The notes under the pieces: model-generated | The model's database searches: none | What the model was told of the DNA's origin: nothing | What the model saw: the letters and a program-made list of their open reading frames with translations, nothing else | In this document: positions 1 to 8,437 of the stretch, piece by piece | How positions within the stretch are numbered: the first letter of the stretch is position 1 | Layout of the letters: each line of letters starts with the position of its first letter | NCBI RefSeq assembly: GCF_030813355.1 | Contig: NZ_JAUSUD010000017.1 | Coordinates: 1-64,000 of the forward strand | Source of the DNA: Metabacillus malikii | GTDB taxonomy: Bacteria; Bacillota; Bacilli; Bacillales; Bacillaceae | DNA: 64,000 bases | Direction: 5' to 3' | Made by a program: the position numbers and the translations under genes

Positions 1-345
1 GAAGCAAGAAAAAGGAAGCAACGGTAAAAAAGAAATGTTCTATTTCACCGTAGAAGCAAGAAAAAGGAAGCAACGGTAAAAAAGGAATGTTCTATAGCCC
101 CGTAGAAGCAAGAAAAAGGAAGCAACGGTAAAAAAGAAATGTTCTATTTCACCGTAGAAGCAAGAAAAAGGAAGCAACGGTAAAAAAGGAATGTTCTATT
201 GCCCCGTAGAAGCAAGAAAAAGGAAGCGACGGTAAAAAAGGAATGTTCTATTGCCCCGTAGAAGCAAGAAAAAGGAAGCAACGGTAAAAAAGGAATGTTC
301 TATTACCCCGTAGAAGCAAGTAATAGGAAACTAAGGTAAGATAGT
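1..345. repeat. 52-bp tandem repeat array A
   Basis: Six complete units begin at 1, 53, 105, 157, 209 and 261, so the period is exactly 52 bp. A degenerate seventh starts at 313. The array runs off the left edge of the window. Units begin GAAGCAAGAAAAAGGAAGC and carry GAAATGTTCTAT (or GGAATGTTCTAT) before CCGTA. Differences between units are single substitutions, with no indels. TTCTA and TAGAA form a short inverted repeat across the unit junction. There is no good ORF through the array, and no spacer variety of the CRISPR kind. Confidence 0.97.
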
Positions 346-480
346 TTCGAACATTCTAATAGAGTTTGACTAATTCTTGAACGTTCAACAAAGTCTACGG
401 GGAATTAGCGCTTTTTTCATATACATAGACTTCGAAGATAGGATAAAATCATAATGAAAAACCAAAGGAGTGTATGCATA

Positions 481-999
481 ATGAAAGGGAAAATCCTTAC
501 AATAGCATGTTTACTAGCATTATTTCTTACAGCGTGTAATAGTAATGCCGGCCAAGAAAAAAGCTCTGAAGAAATAAAACAATTAGTCCAACAATATAGT
601 GAGCGCACTAAAGATGCCGAATCTGCGTCAATCACTTCAGAACAGTTGATCGTGAAAGAAAAAGATGGTAGAGAGTCTGTATATGATTTACCAGAGAACG
701 AATTCTTTGTATCCATTGCTCCATACGTAAATGACACACATCCATGTACAAACCATAGCTTAACAGGCTGTCAAGGTGAACTTGTCAATCAAGAGTTTGA
801 TATATATATAGAAGATACTGATGGAAATGTTATCGTAGACAAATCGATGAAAACACTTGAAAATGGCTTTATTGACATATGGTTGCCTCGGGATAAAACA
901 TATCGAACAAAAATCGAACAAAATGGTAAAACAGCTGAAGCAGAATTTTCTACCTTTAAAGAAGACGGAACTTGTATTACGACAATTCAGTTATTGTAA
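481..999 (+). CDS. CueP-like metal-binding lipoprotein
   Basis: This 172-aa secreted lipoprotein resembles the CueP family, copper-binding envelope proteins first known from Salmonella. The first 22 residues form a lipoprotein signal ending in LFLTAC, so Cys20 should be lipidated. The family signature is visible as a THPCTNHSLTGCQGEL block with two Cys, plus a third Cys near the C-terminus (GTCITTI). In the family these Cys ligate copper. The start at 481 is preferred because AAAGGAG lies about 12 bp upstream. A longer in-frame ATG at 454 would put that ribosome site inside the gene. No copper exporter or regulator is adjacent. Family call is confident; the metal is inferred. Confidence 0.82.
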   Translation: MKGKILTIACLLALFLTACNSNAGQEKSSEEIKQLVQQYSERTKDAESASITSEQLIVKEKDGRESVYDLPENEFFVSIAPYVNDTHPCTNHSLTGCQGELVNQEFDIYIEDTDGNVIVDKSMKTLENGFIDIWLPRDKTYRTKIEQNGKTAEAEFSTFKEDGTCITTIQLL

Positions 1000-1006
1000 A
1001 CAAAAT

Positions 1007-1036
1007 AAAAAGGCCATTTTGAGGTCTTTTTATTTT
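1007..1036 (+). terminator. Terminator after the CueP-like gene
   Basis: AAAAAGGCC pairs with GGTCTTTTT (one G-U pair) across a 7-base loop and is followed by a T-rich tract. It lies 8 bp after the stop codon. Confidence 0.7.
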
Positions 1037-1129
1037 TGGTAAATCTATATTCGGAAAAAATTTCAGAATCAGCATGAAAGGATCAACAATTTCGTTTAAA
1101 TAAAAATTCATATATCGGTAATGAAGCTA

Positions 1130-1560
1130 GAAATTTCGGTGAATCCTGGTGGAGCCCCATGTAGAAACCTTCTTCATTGGCCTGGTGAAAATGAAAATTC
1201 CAATAGAACTTTGCAGAAACCTTCTTCATAATCTTGATGAAACCGAAAATTACGATAGAAGCTTATAGAATTCTACTTCATAGTCCCAATGAAACCGAAA
1301 AACGCGATAGCCCCATGTAAAAACCTTCTTCATAAACGTGATGAAACCGAAAAATCCGATAAAATCTTATGGAAATCTTCTTCATGAGCCCGATGAAACC
1401 GAAAATCGAGATAGCCTCATGTAAAAGCCTTCTTCATAAACGTGATGAAACCGAAAATTCCGATAAAATCTTATGGAAATCTTCTTCATAAGCCTGATGA
1501 GACCGAAAAACGCGCTAGCCCCATATATAAACCTTCTTCATAAATCCGCTAATCTCGAAG
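1130..1560. repeat. 52-bp tandem repeat array B (degenerate)
   Basis: About eight units are marked by CTTCTTCAT-type cores near 1170, 1221, 1273, 1324, 1376, 1428, 1481 and 1532, so the spacing is 51-53 bp. The common unit is CCTTCTTCATAAACGTGATG followed by AAACCGAAAA, then GATAGCCCCATGTAAAAA or GATAAAATCTTATGGAAAT. The two half-types alternate, suggesting a 104-bp higher-order unit in the middle. TTCAT and ATGAA form a small stem. A 64-codon ORF at 1473-1667 crosses the array and looks accidental. Confidence 0.92.
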
Positions 1561-1717
1561 CCTCTCTAGAACCACTTCAATCTGATTTTTCCACAATTAC
1601 TGATAGTTTCAAGTACGGGCCTCTATTCCTTTATGGAGAAATAAGTATATTTTTGAAAGTTCTTTAAGTAAAACAACTAATGATTTTAAATTTTACATAA
1701 AATTATGAAAATAACTA

Positions 1718-1746
1718 TTGCTTCGATTGGAAAACGATGGTATTGT
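1718..1746 (+). promoter_or_regulatory. Predicted SigA promoter of the SAM riboswitch
   Basis: TTGCTT (1718-1723) and TATTGT (1741-1746) are separated by 17 bp. The expected start would be about 28 bp before the riboswitch aptamer. Confidence 0.5.
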
Positions 1747-1778
1747 TAGTAACAATAAATAAATTAAATAGCGATAAA

Positions 1779-1946
1779 CTTCTTATCCAGAGTGGTAGAG
1801 GGACAGGCCCTATGAAACCCGGCAACCATCAAGTCAATGCTAGACTTGAACGGTGCTAATTCCTGCAAAGATGTATTCTTTGAAAGATGAGATCAGTGTA
1901 TTGTACGATACAGACCTCTCTTTTATCGAAGAGAGGTTTTTTATTT
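1779..1946 (+). ncRNA. SAM-I (S-box) riboswitch with terminator
   Basis: The aptamer core is recognisable: CTTATCCAGAGTGGTAGAGGGA, then GGCCCTATGAAACCCGGCAACC, a variable P3 arm (AAGTCAATGCTAGACTT) and GGTGCTAATTCC. The expression platform ends in a strong intrinsic terminator (CCTCTC and GAGAGG, then T6) at 1914-1946. SAM-I riboswitches terminate transcription when S-adenosylmethionine is abundant. The gene it controls is the MsrA-like ORF at 1988, so that gene should be expressed under methionine limitation. Confidence 0.96.
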
Positions 1947-1987
1947 GGAAAAGAAGGCTTATCGCTCATAAAAGGAGCCGATAGGAT

Positions 1988-2353
1988 ATGGAAAGAGCAG
2001 TATTTGGAGCAAGTGAATTTTTTAGTAAAGAGGCATTAAGTGTAAGAGGTGTCGAATATATTCAAACTAAAAACTTAACAGAGACAAATGTTGAGTTAAT
2101 TGAGATTTGGTTTAATCCGTGGAAAGTGTCCTATGATGAGTTACTAGAGCTATTTTTTGACCTACATGACCCAACAGATAAAACTGGACAAAAAATAAAA
2201 GGTCAATCGTTTATTTATTTTGCTAATGTAAATCAGTTACATGTAGCAAAACAAAAGAAACTTGAGCAAAAACAAATATGGAGACAAGAGATTATCACTG
2301 AGTTAGTACCGATTTGGAAATTTAACAGAAATGAAGGTAGGCTAATCTCTTAA
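1988..2353 (+). CDS. MsrA-like protein lacking the catalytic cysteine
   Basis: This 121-aa protein aligns by eye with peptide-methionine (S)-S-oxide reductase MsrA: the N-terminal FGAxxF motif, the KVSYDELLELFFDLHDPT segment and the ITELVPIWKF strand. In MsrA the motif is GCFW and the Cys is the nucleophile. Here it reads FGASEFF, with Glu in the Cys position. The GYxGG loop and C-terminal region are also missing (family length about 140-180 aa). It is therefore unlikely to be a reductase. AAAGGAG precedes the ATG. It sits alone behind a SAM riboswitch, which suggests a methionine-related role such as binding or a regulatory function. Alternatively it is a decaying gene, although the frame is intact. 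Confidence 0.75.
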   Translation: MERAVFGASEFFSKEALSVRGVEYIQTKNLTETNVELIEIWFNPWKVSYDELLELFFDLHDPTDKTGQKIKGQSFIYFANVNQLHVAKQKKLEQKQIWRQEIITELVPIWKFNRNEGRLIS

Positions 2354-2404
2354 AATAATATGGAGAAGGTTGGCACATGTTTATATAAAAGGGGCTTTTT
2401 GAGC

Positions 2405-2502
2405 TTACTTAGTGGAGGATCACACACCGAATGGTCAGGATGAACCCTACAGTAGGGTGCTCTCACAGCTGCAAGTAGTTTACTTCCCCACTAAAATAAG
2501 TT
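2405..2502. other. Structured intergenic element, possible small RNA
   Basis: An outer stem pairs CTTAGTGG (from about 2407) with CCACTAAAATAAG (to about 2502). Inside are two small hairpins, CCCTA-CAG-TAGGG and AAGTA-GTT-TACTT. The element is more GC-rich than its surroundings. There is no T-tract, so it does not look like an ordinary terminator. I do not recognise the RNA family. It lies between the MsrA-like gene and the convergent pentapeptide gene. Confidence 0.45.
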
Positions 2503-2599
2503 CAGAGTTTCTTTTGATAAGAATGTTTGACCAACCTCTTCTTCATAAGTTACAGCTGAATCCATCTATTAGTAATGTAACTGATTAGAAAAATATGAC

Positions 2600-3043
2600 T
2601 TACTTCACCTTTTCTAACAATTCACTAATAAGCACACCATTTATTTTCAAACCAGTTATCTCACAATCTGTAATCTCAATATTTGATAGATTGCAGTTTG
2701 TGAGTTTGCTATTTGTAAGGTCACAATTGGTAAAACGGATTGGCTCGTATTGTCCATCTGCATTGTAGTTAGAATCCCCTTCGACTGGGAGGACTATGTT
2801 TTGAAATTCTGTACCGAATAAATGAACATGGTCAATTTTTGCATAGCTTAAGTTAGCATCTATCATACTGACATTTGAGAAATTAATGTCGTTCATAGCT
2901 ACTCCCTGCATATTTGCATTTTTTAGTGAAGTCCCAGCTAAGCTTATGTTTTCCAAGGTTAGCTTCTCAGCCTTCACTTCTTGCCAAGATGAGCCCGAAA
3001 TGTCTGCCTTCTCTAAATCATTTTTTTGCATTGATAATCCCAT
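2600..3043 (-). CDS. Pentapeptide-repeat protein (copy 2)
   Basis: This 147-aa protein is built from degenerate five-residue repeats of the A(D/N)LxX type: TSLKNANMQGVAMNDINFSN, then further units through NCDLTNSKLTNCNLSNIEI. The repeats would fold as a right-handed quadrilateral beta-helix. Family members include gyrase-protecting proteins, but most have no known function. There is no signal peptide. GGAGGG lies ahead of the ATG. It is a clear paralogue of the gene at 3135-3608, with near-identical N- and C-termini and two fewer repeats in the middle. The pair are on the same strand 91 bp apart, consistent with tandem duplication followed by repeat loss. Confidence 0.88.
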   Translation of the reverse strand: MGLSMQKNDLEKADISGSSWQEVKAEKLTLENISLAGTSLKNANMQGVAMNDINFSNVSMIDANLSYAKIDHVHLFGTEFQNIVLPVEGDSNYNADGQYEPIRFTNCDLTNSKLTNCNLSNIEITDCEITGLKINGVLISELLEKVK

Positions 3044-3134
3044 TAAAAGCCCTCCAATTTATAAACATAAATGATGAAAAGCAACATTCCCGCTACCAGA
3101 AAATGTTGCCTGTACCATTGAATTAAGCTCTTTC

Positions 3135-3608
3135 CTACTTTACTTGCTCAAGTAAATCTTTAATTAACACGCCGTTTATTTTCAGTCCTGTAATATCACA
3201 GTCTGTTATCTCTAAATTTGATAAATTACAGTTTGTGAGTTTGCTATTCGTGAGGTCACAATTGTTAAAGCGTACCGGCTCGTATTGTCCATCAGCTTTA
3301 AAGTTTCCGTCTCCTTCAACAGGGAAGACAACATTGTGAAACTCTGTACCAAATAAGTGGACATGGTCAATTTTTGCGTGACTAAAATTAGCATGTTGAA
3401 CGGTTACATTTGTTAGGTTCGCATTTGTCACGTGACTTCCTTGCAAATTGACATCGTTTAGAGTGACTTCTTGCATATTGGCATTTGTCACTGTTGTTCC
3501 AGCTAAGCTAACATTGTCAATATTTAGCTTTTCAGCGTTTACTTCTTTCCAAGCAGAGCCGGTAATATCTACTTGCTGTAAATCATTGTTTTGTATCGTT
3601 AATCCCAT
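3135..3608 (-). CDS. Pentapeptide-repeat protein (copy 1)
   Basis: This 157-aa cytoplasmic-looking protein has pentapeptide repeats across residues 15-75 (TTVTNANMQEVTLNDVNLQG and on) and again near 110-140. An unrepeated insert between them contains HVHLFGTEFHNVVFPVEGDG. The start is supported by TTGGAGGG about 7 bp upstream. It is the upstream member of a duplicated pair. The shared central insert and C-terminus (TGLKINGVLI) show common ancestry. The biological role is unknown. The order of the two genes allows one transcript. Confidence 0.88.
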   Translation of the reverse strand: MGLTIQNNDLQQVDITGSAWKEVNAEKLNIDNVSLAGTTVTNANMQEVTLNDVNLQGSHVTNANLTNVTVQHANFSHAKIDHVHLFGTEFHNVVFPVEGDGNFKADGQYEPVRFNNCDLTNSKLTNCNLSNLEITDCDITGLKINGVLIKDLLEQVK

Positions 3609-3845
3609 AAAAATCCCTCCAATTTATTGAATTGTTTTGTATCTGTATTTAATTCCATCTTTTACAATAAAACCCTTCTTTTAGAAAAAAATTGTGAAAC
3701 TAGTAATAAAATTGGTTGGTTTTTATGATATTGTAAGAATTAAGGAGAATACGAGCTACAATTATGAAGCAGACAATTTCATTGACAAGTGGTCAAATTG
3801 AAATTTCTAGGAATGAAGGCATGTGAGTTGGGGGGGAGAAGCGAT

Positions 3846-4532
3846 ATGTCATCCGAATGGCTCCGTGGAGGACCTTTTCTTGAGTTGAGTTTTTTATTAG
3901 AGTTGCAAACAAATAGAAATACGGTAGTCTGGGAAATCGTAAAAAAACTAGAAAAAACAAAAATTGAAATCGTAGAAAAAAATTTAGAGCAACATATTAG
4001 TGCTTTTGTGGCAGGTTATCCTTTTGATGAGAGTGCCCATCACTCACCGGCAATTCACACGTTATCATTACGAGCAAATGTTGGATTTCGGAGAAGTAGA
4101 AGGGCAGTTGTTAGCATTGATCAAATTGCTTCAAATGCACTTATGGTTAACACTTATTTCTATGGTTCATCCGAAGATGCACCTGAATGGGACCAAATTG
4201 GTATAAAAGAAAATGAACTAGTAGAGTTTAACGACTTGCTTATCGACTTATATGGACACTTTGAATTCAAAATAGGGTGTATTGCTTACGAAGAAAATGT
4301 TCTCGAATTTTTTAGTAGTGATGACACAACCCCGAATGAATGCTACAGTTACGAACTGCTAACCGCAAAACATCTTTTAATGAAAACACATCTATTTGTC
4401 ACAACGATTTGGAATGAAGCCTATGAAAAGATAAGTAACATTCCTTATCCATATGAAAGACTCGATAAAAATGGACTTCTGATAAAAACAAATGGGAGGT
4501 ATCTAAATGAAACTGCAGCCACAAACGACTGA
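3846..4532 (+). CDS. Hypothetical protein, 228 aa
   Basis: I do not recognise this family. The chosen ATG follows GGGGGGAGAAG at good spacing; longer in-frame starts (GTG at 3789, ATG at 3813) lack a ribosome site. The protein is soluble-looking and mixed alpha/beta, with an acidic C-terminal half (EFFSSDDTTPNECYSYELL) and no signal peptide or transmembrane helix. The last 26 bp overlap the next gene, which suggests translational coupling with that small membrane protein. Codon use looks normal for the window, so it is probably a real gene of unknown function. Confidence 0.6.
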   Translation: MSSEWLRGGPFLELSFLLELQTNRNTVVWEIVKKLEKTKIEIVEKNLEQHISAFVAGYPFDESAHHSPAIHTLSLRANVGFRRSRRAVVSIDQIASNALMVNTYFYGSSEDAPEWDQIGIKENELVEFNDLLIDLYGHFEFKIGCIAYEENVLEFFSSDDTTPNECYSYELLTAKHLLMKTHLFVTTIWNEAYEKISNIPYPYERLDKNGLLIKTNGRYLNETAATND

Positions 4533-4794
4533 AGTAACAGTCGTAACAAAAAGGAACATAACGACCCGTTTCGCTTTAAATATATATGGAATCGTCCTCG
4601 TATTAGGCTTGCTTTTATCAATCTATACGACGACATTCTCATTTGAGGCATCGTTGGGTTTTTACCAAAGTGAAGAAAGACTGATGGAGCCGAAGAAGAT
4701 GAAGGAATATATCATATTTATAGTAAGTACAGGGATTGTCTACTTTCTTGCGGTGAATCTCTATTTTATTAGGAGGAATTCTATTAAAGGTTAA
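4507..4794 (+). CDS. Small membrane protein, 95 aa
   Basis: Two hydrophobic helices are visible at about residues 24-46 (LNIYGIVLVLGLLLSIYTTT) and 68-88 (YIIFIVSTGIVYFLAVNLYF). They are separated by a charged loop, and the N-terminus is basic. GGGAGG lies 8 bp ahead of the ATG. The gene starts inside the 3' end of the preceding ORF in another frame, as in a coupled two-gene operon. Function is unknown and I see no family signature. Confidence 0.65.
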   Translation: MKLQPQTTEVTVVTKRNITTRFALNIYGIVLVLGLLLSIYTTTFSFEASLGFYQSEERLMEPKKMKEYIIFIVSTGIVYFLAVNLYFIRRNSIKG

Positions 4795-4896
4795 AGTTAT
4801 TACTTTCTACATACTTATTTTTTTGAGTATTTGCAGCTCTCACTTGGCAAGCCACTCCCGTTTTTCATAAGCGCATTATAAAGTTCAATAACTAAA

Positions 4897-4921
4897 TTAT
4901 AATGAAGAGCCTTCATAATAA
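4897..4921. promoter_or_regulatory. Inverted repeat upstream of catalase
   Basis: An 11-bp arm, TTATAATGAAG, faces CTTCATAATAA across a 3-bp centre, with one mismatch. It recalls PerR boxes (TTATAAT half sites), but the spacing is not the canonical one. It could instead be a stray hairpin carrying the same TGAAG/CTTCA stem as the tandem arrays. Confidence 0.35.
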
Positions 4922-4946
4922 GTAAGCGAGTATAACGTAGAAATAT

Positions 4947-4980
4947 TTAAAATACATCCTAATTTTGGATGTATTTTTAA
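4947..4980 (+). terminator. Hairpin with T-tract upstream of catalase
   Basis: AAAATACATCC pairs with GGATGTATTTT, followed by more T. It ends only about 45 bp before the catalase start. It may terminate transcripts from the 3846-4794 pair, or act as a leader attenuator for catalase. Confidence 0.6.
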
Positions 4981-5025
4981 ATTCTGGGTAATATAAGCTT
5001 GACTATTTTTAAGGAGGCTATTATC

Positions 5026-6675
5026 TTGGCGGATAATAAAGAAAATAATACTTCTAATGATAAACAGGTAGAGCGTGAACCATTAACGACGCGTCAAGGC
5101 CATCCTGTGACGGATAATCAGAATATCCGTACGATCGGGGATCGTGGCCCGGCAACACTTGAGAATTATCATTTCATTGAAAAAATTTCTCACTTTGACC
5201 GGGAAGAGGTGCCAGAGCGAGTTGTGCATGCCAGAGGGTCGGGAGCGTTTGGTTATTTTGAAACGTATGGAAAAGTTGGAGATGAACCTGTAGAGAAATA
5301 TACACGAGCAAAAGTATTTTCGGGTGCTGGGAAGCGTACACCATTAATGGTTCGTTTTTCTACTGTTGCAGGTTCAAAGGATTCACCTGAAACGGCGAGA
5401 GACCCACGTGGCTTTGCGGTAAAAATGTACACAGAGGATGGGAACTGGGATTTAGTTGGGAACAACCTTAAAATCTTCTTTATTCGTGATGCGATGAAAT
5501 TTCCAGATATGATTCATGCATTTAAAGCAGACCCTGCTTCAAATGTCCCAAATCCGCAACGGATGTTTGACTTTGTATCGCGTACACCTGAAGCAACTCA
5601 TATGATTACATTTCTTTTTTCACCATGGGGAATTCCTGCTACATACCGTCACATGCAAGGATCAGGTGTTAACACGTATAAATGGGTAAATGAAAAAGGT
5701 GAGGCCGTCTTAGTGAAATATCACTGGGAGCCAAAGCAAGGAATTCGTAATCTAACCCAAGAAGAAGCAGATGCAATTCAAGCAAAAAATGTAGGGCATG
5801 CAACACAGGATTTATATGAAGCGATTGAACGTGGAGACTATCCTGAATGGGAATTGTTCGTGCAAATTATGGAAGATGGTTATCATCCTGAGCTTGATTT
5901 TGATCCACTCGATGATACAAAGCTATGGCCAGAGGATAAGTTTCCATGGTTGCCAGTTGGGCGTATGGTGTTAGATCGCAATCCGAAAGACTTCCATGCT
6001 GAAATTGAACAAGCTGCCTTTGGTACAGGCGTTCTAGTCGATGGAATGGACTTTTCAGACGATAAAATGCTGCAAGGTCGTACGTTCTCCTATTCTGATA
6101 CACAACGTTACCGTGTTGGGGCAAACTATTTACAATTGCCTGTGAACGCACCAAAAACTGAAGTTCGGACTAACCAACGCCGTGGTCAAATGGATTATCG
6201 TGGTGCAGATGAGGCGAAGGAAAACCCACATATTAACTATGAGCCATCGATGCTCGGCGGTTTTGAAGAAGCAAAACGAGAAGGTCGCACGCCACACCAG
6301 CCAACATACAATGCTGCTGCAATGACTGCACCAATTGACCGTCCGAACAACTATGGTCAAGCGGGGCATACATACCGTAGCTTTGAGGATTGGGAGCGCG
6401 ATGAATTAATTAATAATTTATCAGAAGCTCTTGCTGTTTGTGACAAGAAAATACAAGATGCAATGATTGAACACTTCACAAAAGCTGATGAAGATTACGG
6501 ACGCCGTGTGAAGGAAGGCATCGAAATGAAAATGAAGGAATTAGAGAATATGAATAAGGAAGACCTTATTCCAGGACGTGAATCAGGTCATACGAAGTTT
6601 GGTCAAGGTACACTAGAAGCAAATGCTGCTACTAAAGATGCAGTAAAGAAAAGCCACGAAGCGGATCCATATTAA
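5026..6675 (+). CDS. Monofunctional haem catalase
   Basis: This 549-aa enzyme disproportionates hydrogen peroxide to water and oxygen. The distal His lies in [11 protein letters not shown] (about residue 67), the distal Asn in [11 protein letters not shown], and the haem-ligand Tyr in the [12 protein letters not shown] signature. Length suits a clade 1/3 enzyme with a C-terminal tail (about 480-549) rich in charged residues. TTG at 5026 follows AAGGAGG. An earlier in-frame TTG at 4999 would translate through that site. A GGGTAA hexamer at 4986-4991 could be a SigB-type -10, giving a very short leader, but I see no convincing -35. Which Bacillus paralogue (KatA, KatE or KatX) it matches cannot be settled here. 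Confidence 0.96.
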   Translation: MADNKENNTSNDKQVEREPLTTRQGHPVTDNQNIRTIGDRGPATLENYHFIEKISHFDREEVPERVVHARGSGAFGYFETYGKVGDEPVEKYTRAKVFSGAGKRTPLMVRFSTVAGSKDSPETARDPRGFAVKMYTEDGNWDLVGNNLKIFFIRDAMKFPDMIHAFKADPASNVPNPQRMFDFVSRTPEATHMITFLFSPWGIPATYRHMQGSGVNTYKWVNEKGEAVLVKYHWEPKQGIRNLTQEEADAIQAKNVGHATQDLYEAIERGDYPEWELFVQIMEDGYHPELDFDPLDDTKLWPEDKFPWLPVGRMVLDRNPKDFHAEIEQAAFGTGVLVDGMDFSDDKMLQGRTFSYSDTQRYRVGANYLQLPVNAPKTEVRTNQRRGQMDYRGADEAKENPHINYEPSMLGGFEEAKREGRTPHQPTYNAAAMTAPIDRPNNYGQAGHTYRSFEDWERDELINNLSEALAVCDKKIQDAMIEHFTKADEDYGRRVKEGIEMKMKELENMNKEDLIPGRESGHTKFGQGTLEANAATKDAVKKSHEADPY

Positions 6676-6687
6676 AAAGTGAAATGA

Positions 6688-6732
6688 GGGTAACTCGAAA
6701 CAGTAAGTTTTGAGTTGCCCACTGCTTTTTTT
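6688..6732 (+). terminator. Catalase terminator
   Basis: GGGTAACTC pairs with GAGTTGCCC, extended by AAA/TTT, and is followed shortly by CTTTTTTT. Confidence 0.8.
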
Positions 6733-6877
6733 ACCTCAAAAACAAGTATGGTTACTAATATAAATCTCAAAGATAGGTGCGAGGCTTCTTAAAAATACCT
6801 CTTCTTTAGTTTATATTTAGTTAGACTCATCAGCAGCAAGAGGATATCAACAAACAACTAATTATTTCTTCTCTTAG

Positions 6878-6905
6878 CGTTTCGATAGTATCGAAGCGAT
6901 TTTTG
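6878..6905 (+). terminator. Hairpin in the 6733-7019 gap
   Basis: CGTTTCGAT pairs with ATCGAAGCG (one G-U) across a 3-4 base loop and is followed by ATTTTTG. Otherwise the gap between catalase and the DUF3231 gene holds only AT-rich sequence with no ORF. Confidence 0.5.
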
Positions 6906-7019
6906 TGTTCATTCAAACATTTACTAGTATTGAATTTTTTTGTAAAAATATTGAAGTTGGTATGTTTGTTGTCCTTTTACAAATACTAGAACTGATTAAC
7001 AAATATTAGGAGGTACCTG

Positions 7020-8060
7020 ATGATGGATGAAGAGACAAAACAGATTGACCATGAAGTTAGGTTAACTGCACCAGAAATTGCGAATATATGGACTCAGTAT
7101 CAAAACGATACGATGGCAATTTGCATTTATAAATATATGAAGGAAATCATTGAAGATAAGGCTATTCATAACATTATTTCATTCGCTCTTCAAATAGCAG
7201 AAGGTCATATTGAAACAGTAAAAGGATACTTCGTAGCAGAAAACTATCCGATTCCGCATGGATTTACAGAGGACGACGTAAATGTTACAGCACCACGCTT
7301 ATTTTCAGATGAATTTTGCTTAACATATACATATATAATGAGTGTTTACGGCCTAGCTGGTTATGCTGCAGCTTTAACGACAAATGTTAGACGGGATATT
7401 CGTAACTATTTTGTTCAATGTCAGGATGAAACGATGGAGCTATTTAATCAGTCGCTAGACTTACTTTTAGAAAAGGGTGTATTCTCAAGACCACCACATA
7501 TTGTTCCACCAAAAAGTTATGAATTTATAGAATCAAATCATTTTTTAAAAGGAGTTCTTGGTGGCGAACGATTATTAAATTGTGTTGAAATTAGTAATAT
7601 CCACTGGGATTTAAAAAAGTTACAGTTAGATAAAGCATTATGTATGGCCTTTGCACAAGTTGCAAAAACAGAGGATGCCAAGAAGTTTATATGGCGAGGA
7701 GTCGAAATATCTTCTAAAATGGTCGAAGTTCAGGCTTCGATTCTTGCAAAAGAGCATCTTCCACAGCCAAAATCAGAGGAAGCAGAGATCACAGATTCCA
7801 CAACACCACCATTTTCTGACCGCCTGATGATGTATCATAAACTATTAGTAGGTTCAGCAACGATTGGATTGTTTGGCTCAGCGATTGCAACATGTCAACG
7901 CTATGATTTAAGTACCCATTACTCAAGATTTACAATTGAACTTGCAGATTATATGAAGGATGGTTTTAAAATAATGGTCAAGCATAAATGGCTTGAACAA
8001 ATTCCATTAACGATCGACCGGGAAGAATTAACGAGTGGAAGGCAAAACGATAAAAAATAA
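7020..8060 (+). CDS. DUF3231 family protein
   Basis: This 346-aa protein resembles the DUF3231 family of Bacillales, which is predicted to form two tandem ferritin-like four-helix bundles. Two similar halves are visible: residues about 10-170 (LTAPEIANIWTQYQNDTM and on) and about 185-335 (SNIHWDLKKLQLDKALCMAF and on). Conserved helix-forming segments occur at equivalent places. There is no signal peptide. AGGAGG is 6 bp before the first ATG; a second ATG follows directly. It is monocistronic. Spore association has been proposed for members of the family, but nothing in this sequence proves it. Confidence 0.85.
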   Translation: MMDEETKQIDHEVRLTAPEIANIWTQYQNDTMAICIYKYMKEIIEDKAIHNIISFALQIAEGHIETVKGYFVAENYPIPHGFTEDDVNVTAPRLFSDEFCLTYTYIMSVYGLAGYAAALTTNVRRDIRNYFVQCQDETMELFNQSLDLLLEKGVFSRPPHIVPPKSYEFIESNHFLKGVLGGERLLNCVEISNIHWDLKKLQLDKALCMAFAQVAKTEDAKKFIWRGVEISSKMVEVQASILAKEHLPQPKSEEAEITDSTTPPFSDRLMMYHKLLVGSATIGLFGSAIATCQRYDLSTHYSRFTIELADYMKDGFKIMVKHKWLEQIPLTIDREELTSGRQNDKK

Positions 8061-8437
8061 TAACAATGAGCTGTAATCTAGTGATTGCAGGTCATTGTTA
8101 TTTGGTGAAAATAAAATTCATACTGGTACATGAAATAATTTTTATGTTATTACATAAGGAAAATGAACAGCAAATACCCGACTTTTCTAGTGGTATTTTC
8201 AATGTTAGAGCCAAGTTGTGTCGTAATTTCACTTTGATGTTGAAGTATACAAAGAATAGGATTTTATTGATAGGTAAATATAATAAAGGTGCGGAGAATA
8301 AGGTATTGAGCTGCACGTTGGTAACATTCTTGGTCAAAAAGTGACAAAGCAGATTGTTTGACTAAAAAGAAGCGACTGGTTAAAATTGTTGTGAATTCAA
8401 GATATATTAATTAAATATAAAATTTGGAGGTTTTATT
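8061..8437. other. Intergenic gap with hairpin
   Basis: TAACAATGA at 8061 pairs with TCATTGTTA ending at 8100 (with CTG/CAG and AATC/GATT extending the stem), immediately after the DUF3231 stop. It has no T-tract. The rest has only overlapping plus and minus ORFs without ribosome sites, which I read as noncoding. Confidence 0.5.

Noticed and set aside
1-345. CRISPR array
   Set aside because: The whole 52-bp unit is repeated with only point differences. There are no unique spacers and no cas genes. The same holds for the arrays at 42040 and 59320.
454-480. Upstream ATG of the CueP-like gene
   Set aside because: It would translate through the AAAGGAG site and weaken the lipoprotein signal.
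1473-1667. 64-codon plus-strand ORF
   Set aside because: It runs through array B repeats and has no ribosome site.
2375-2400. Sigma-54 type promoter (TTGGCAC)
   Set aside because: The downstream TTGC element is absent at the required distance.
8066-8344. 92-codon plus-strand ORF
   Set aside because: It is mirrored by an equally long minus-strand ORF, has no ribosome site, and starts inside a hairpin.
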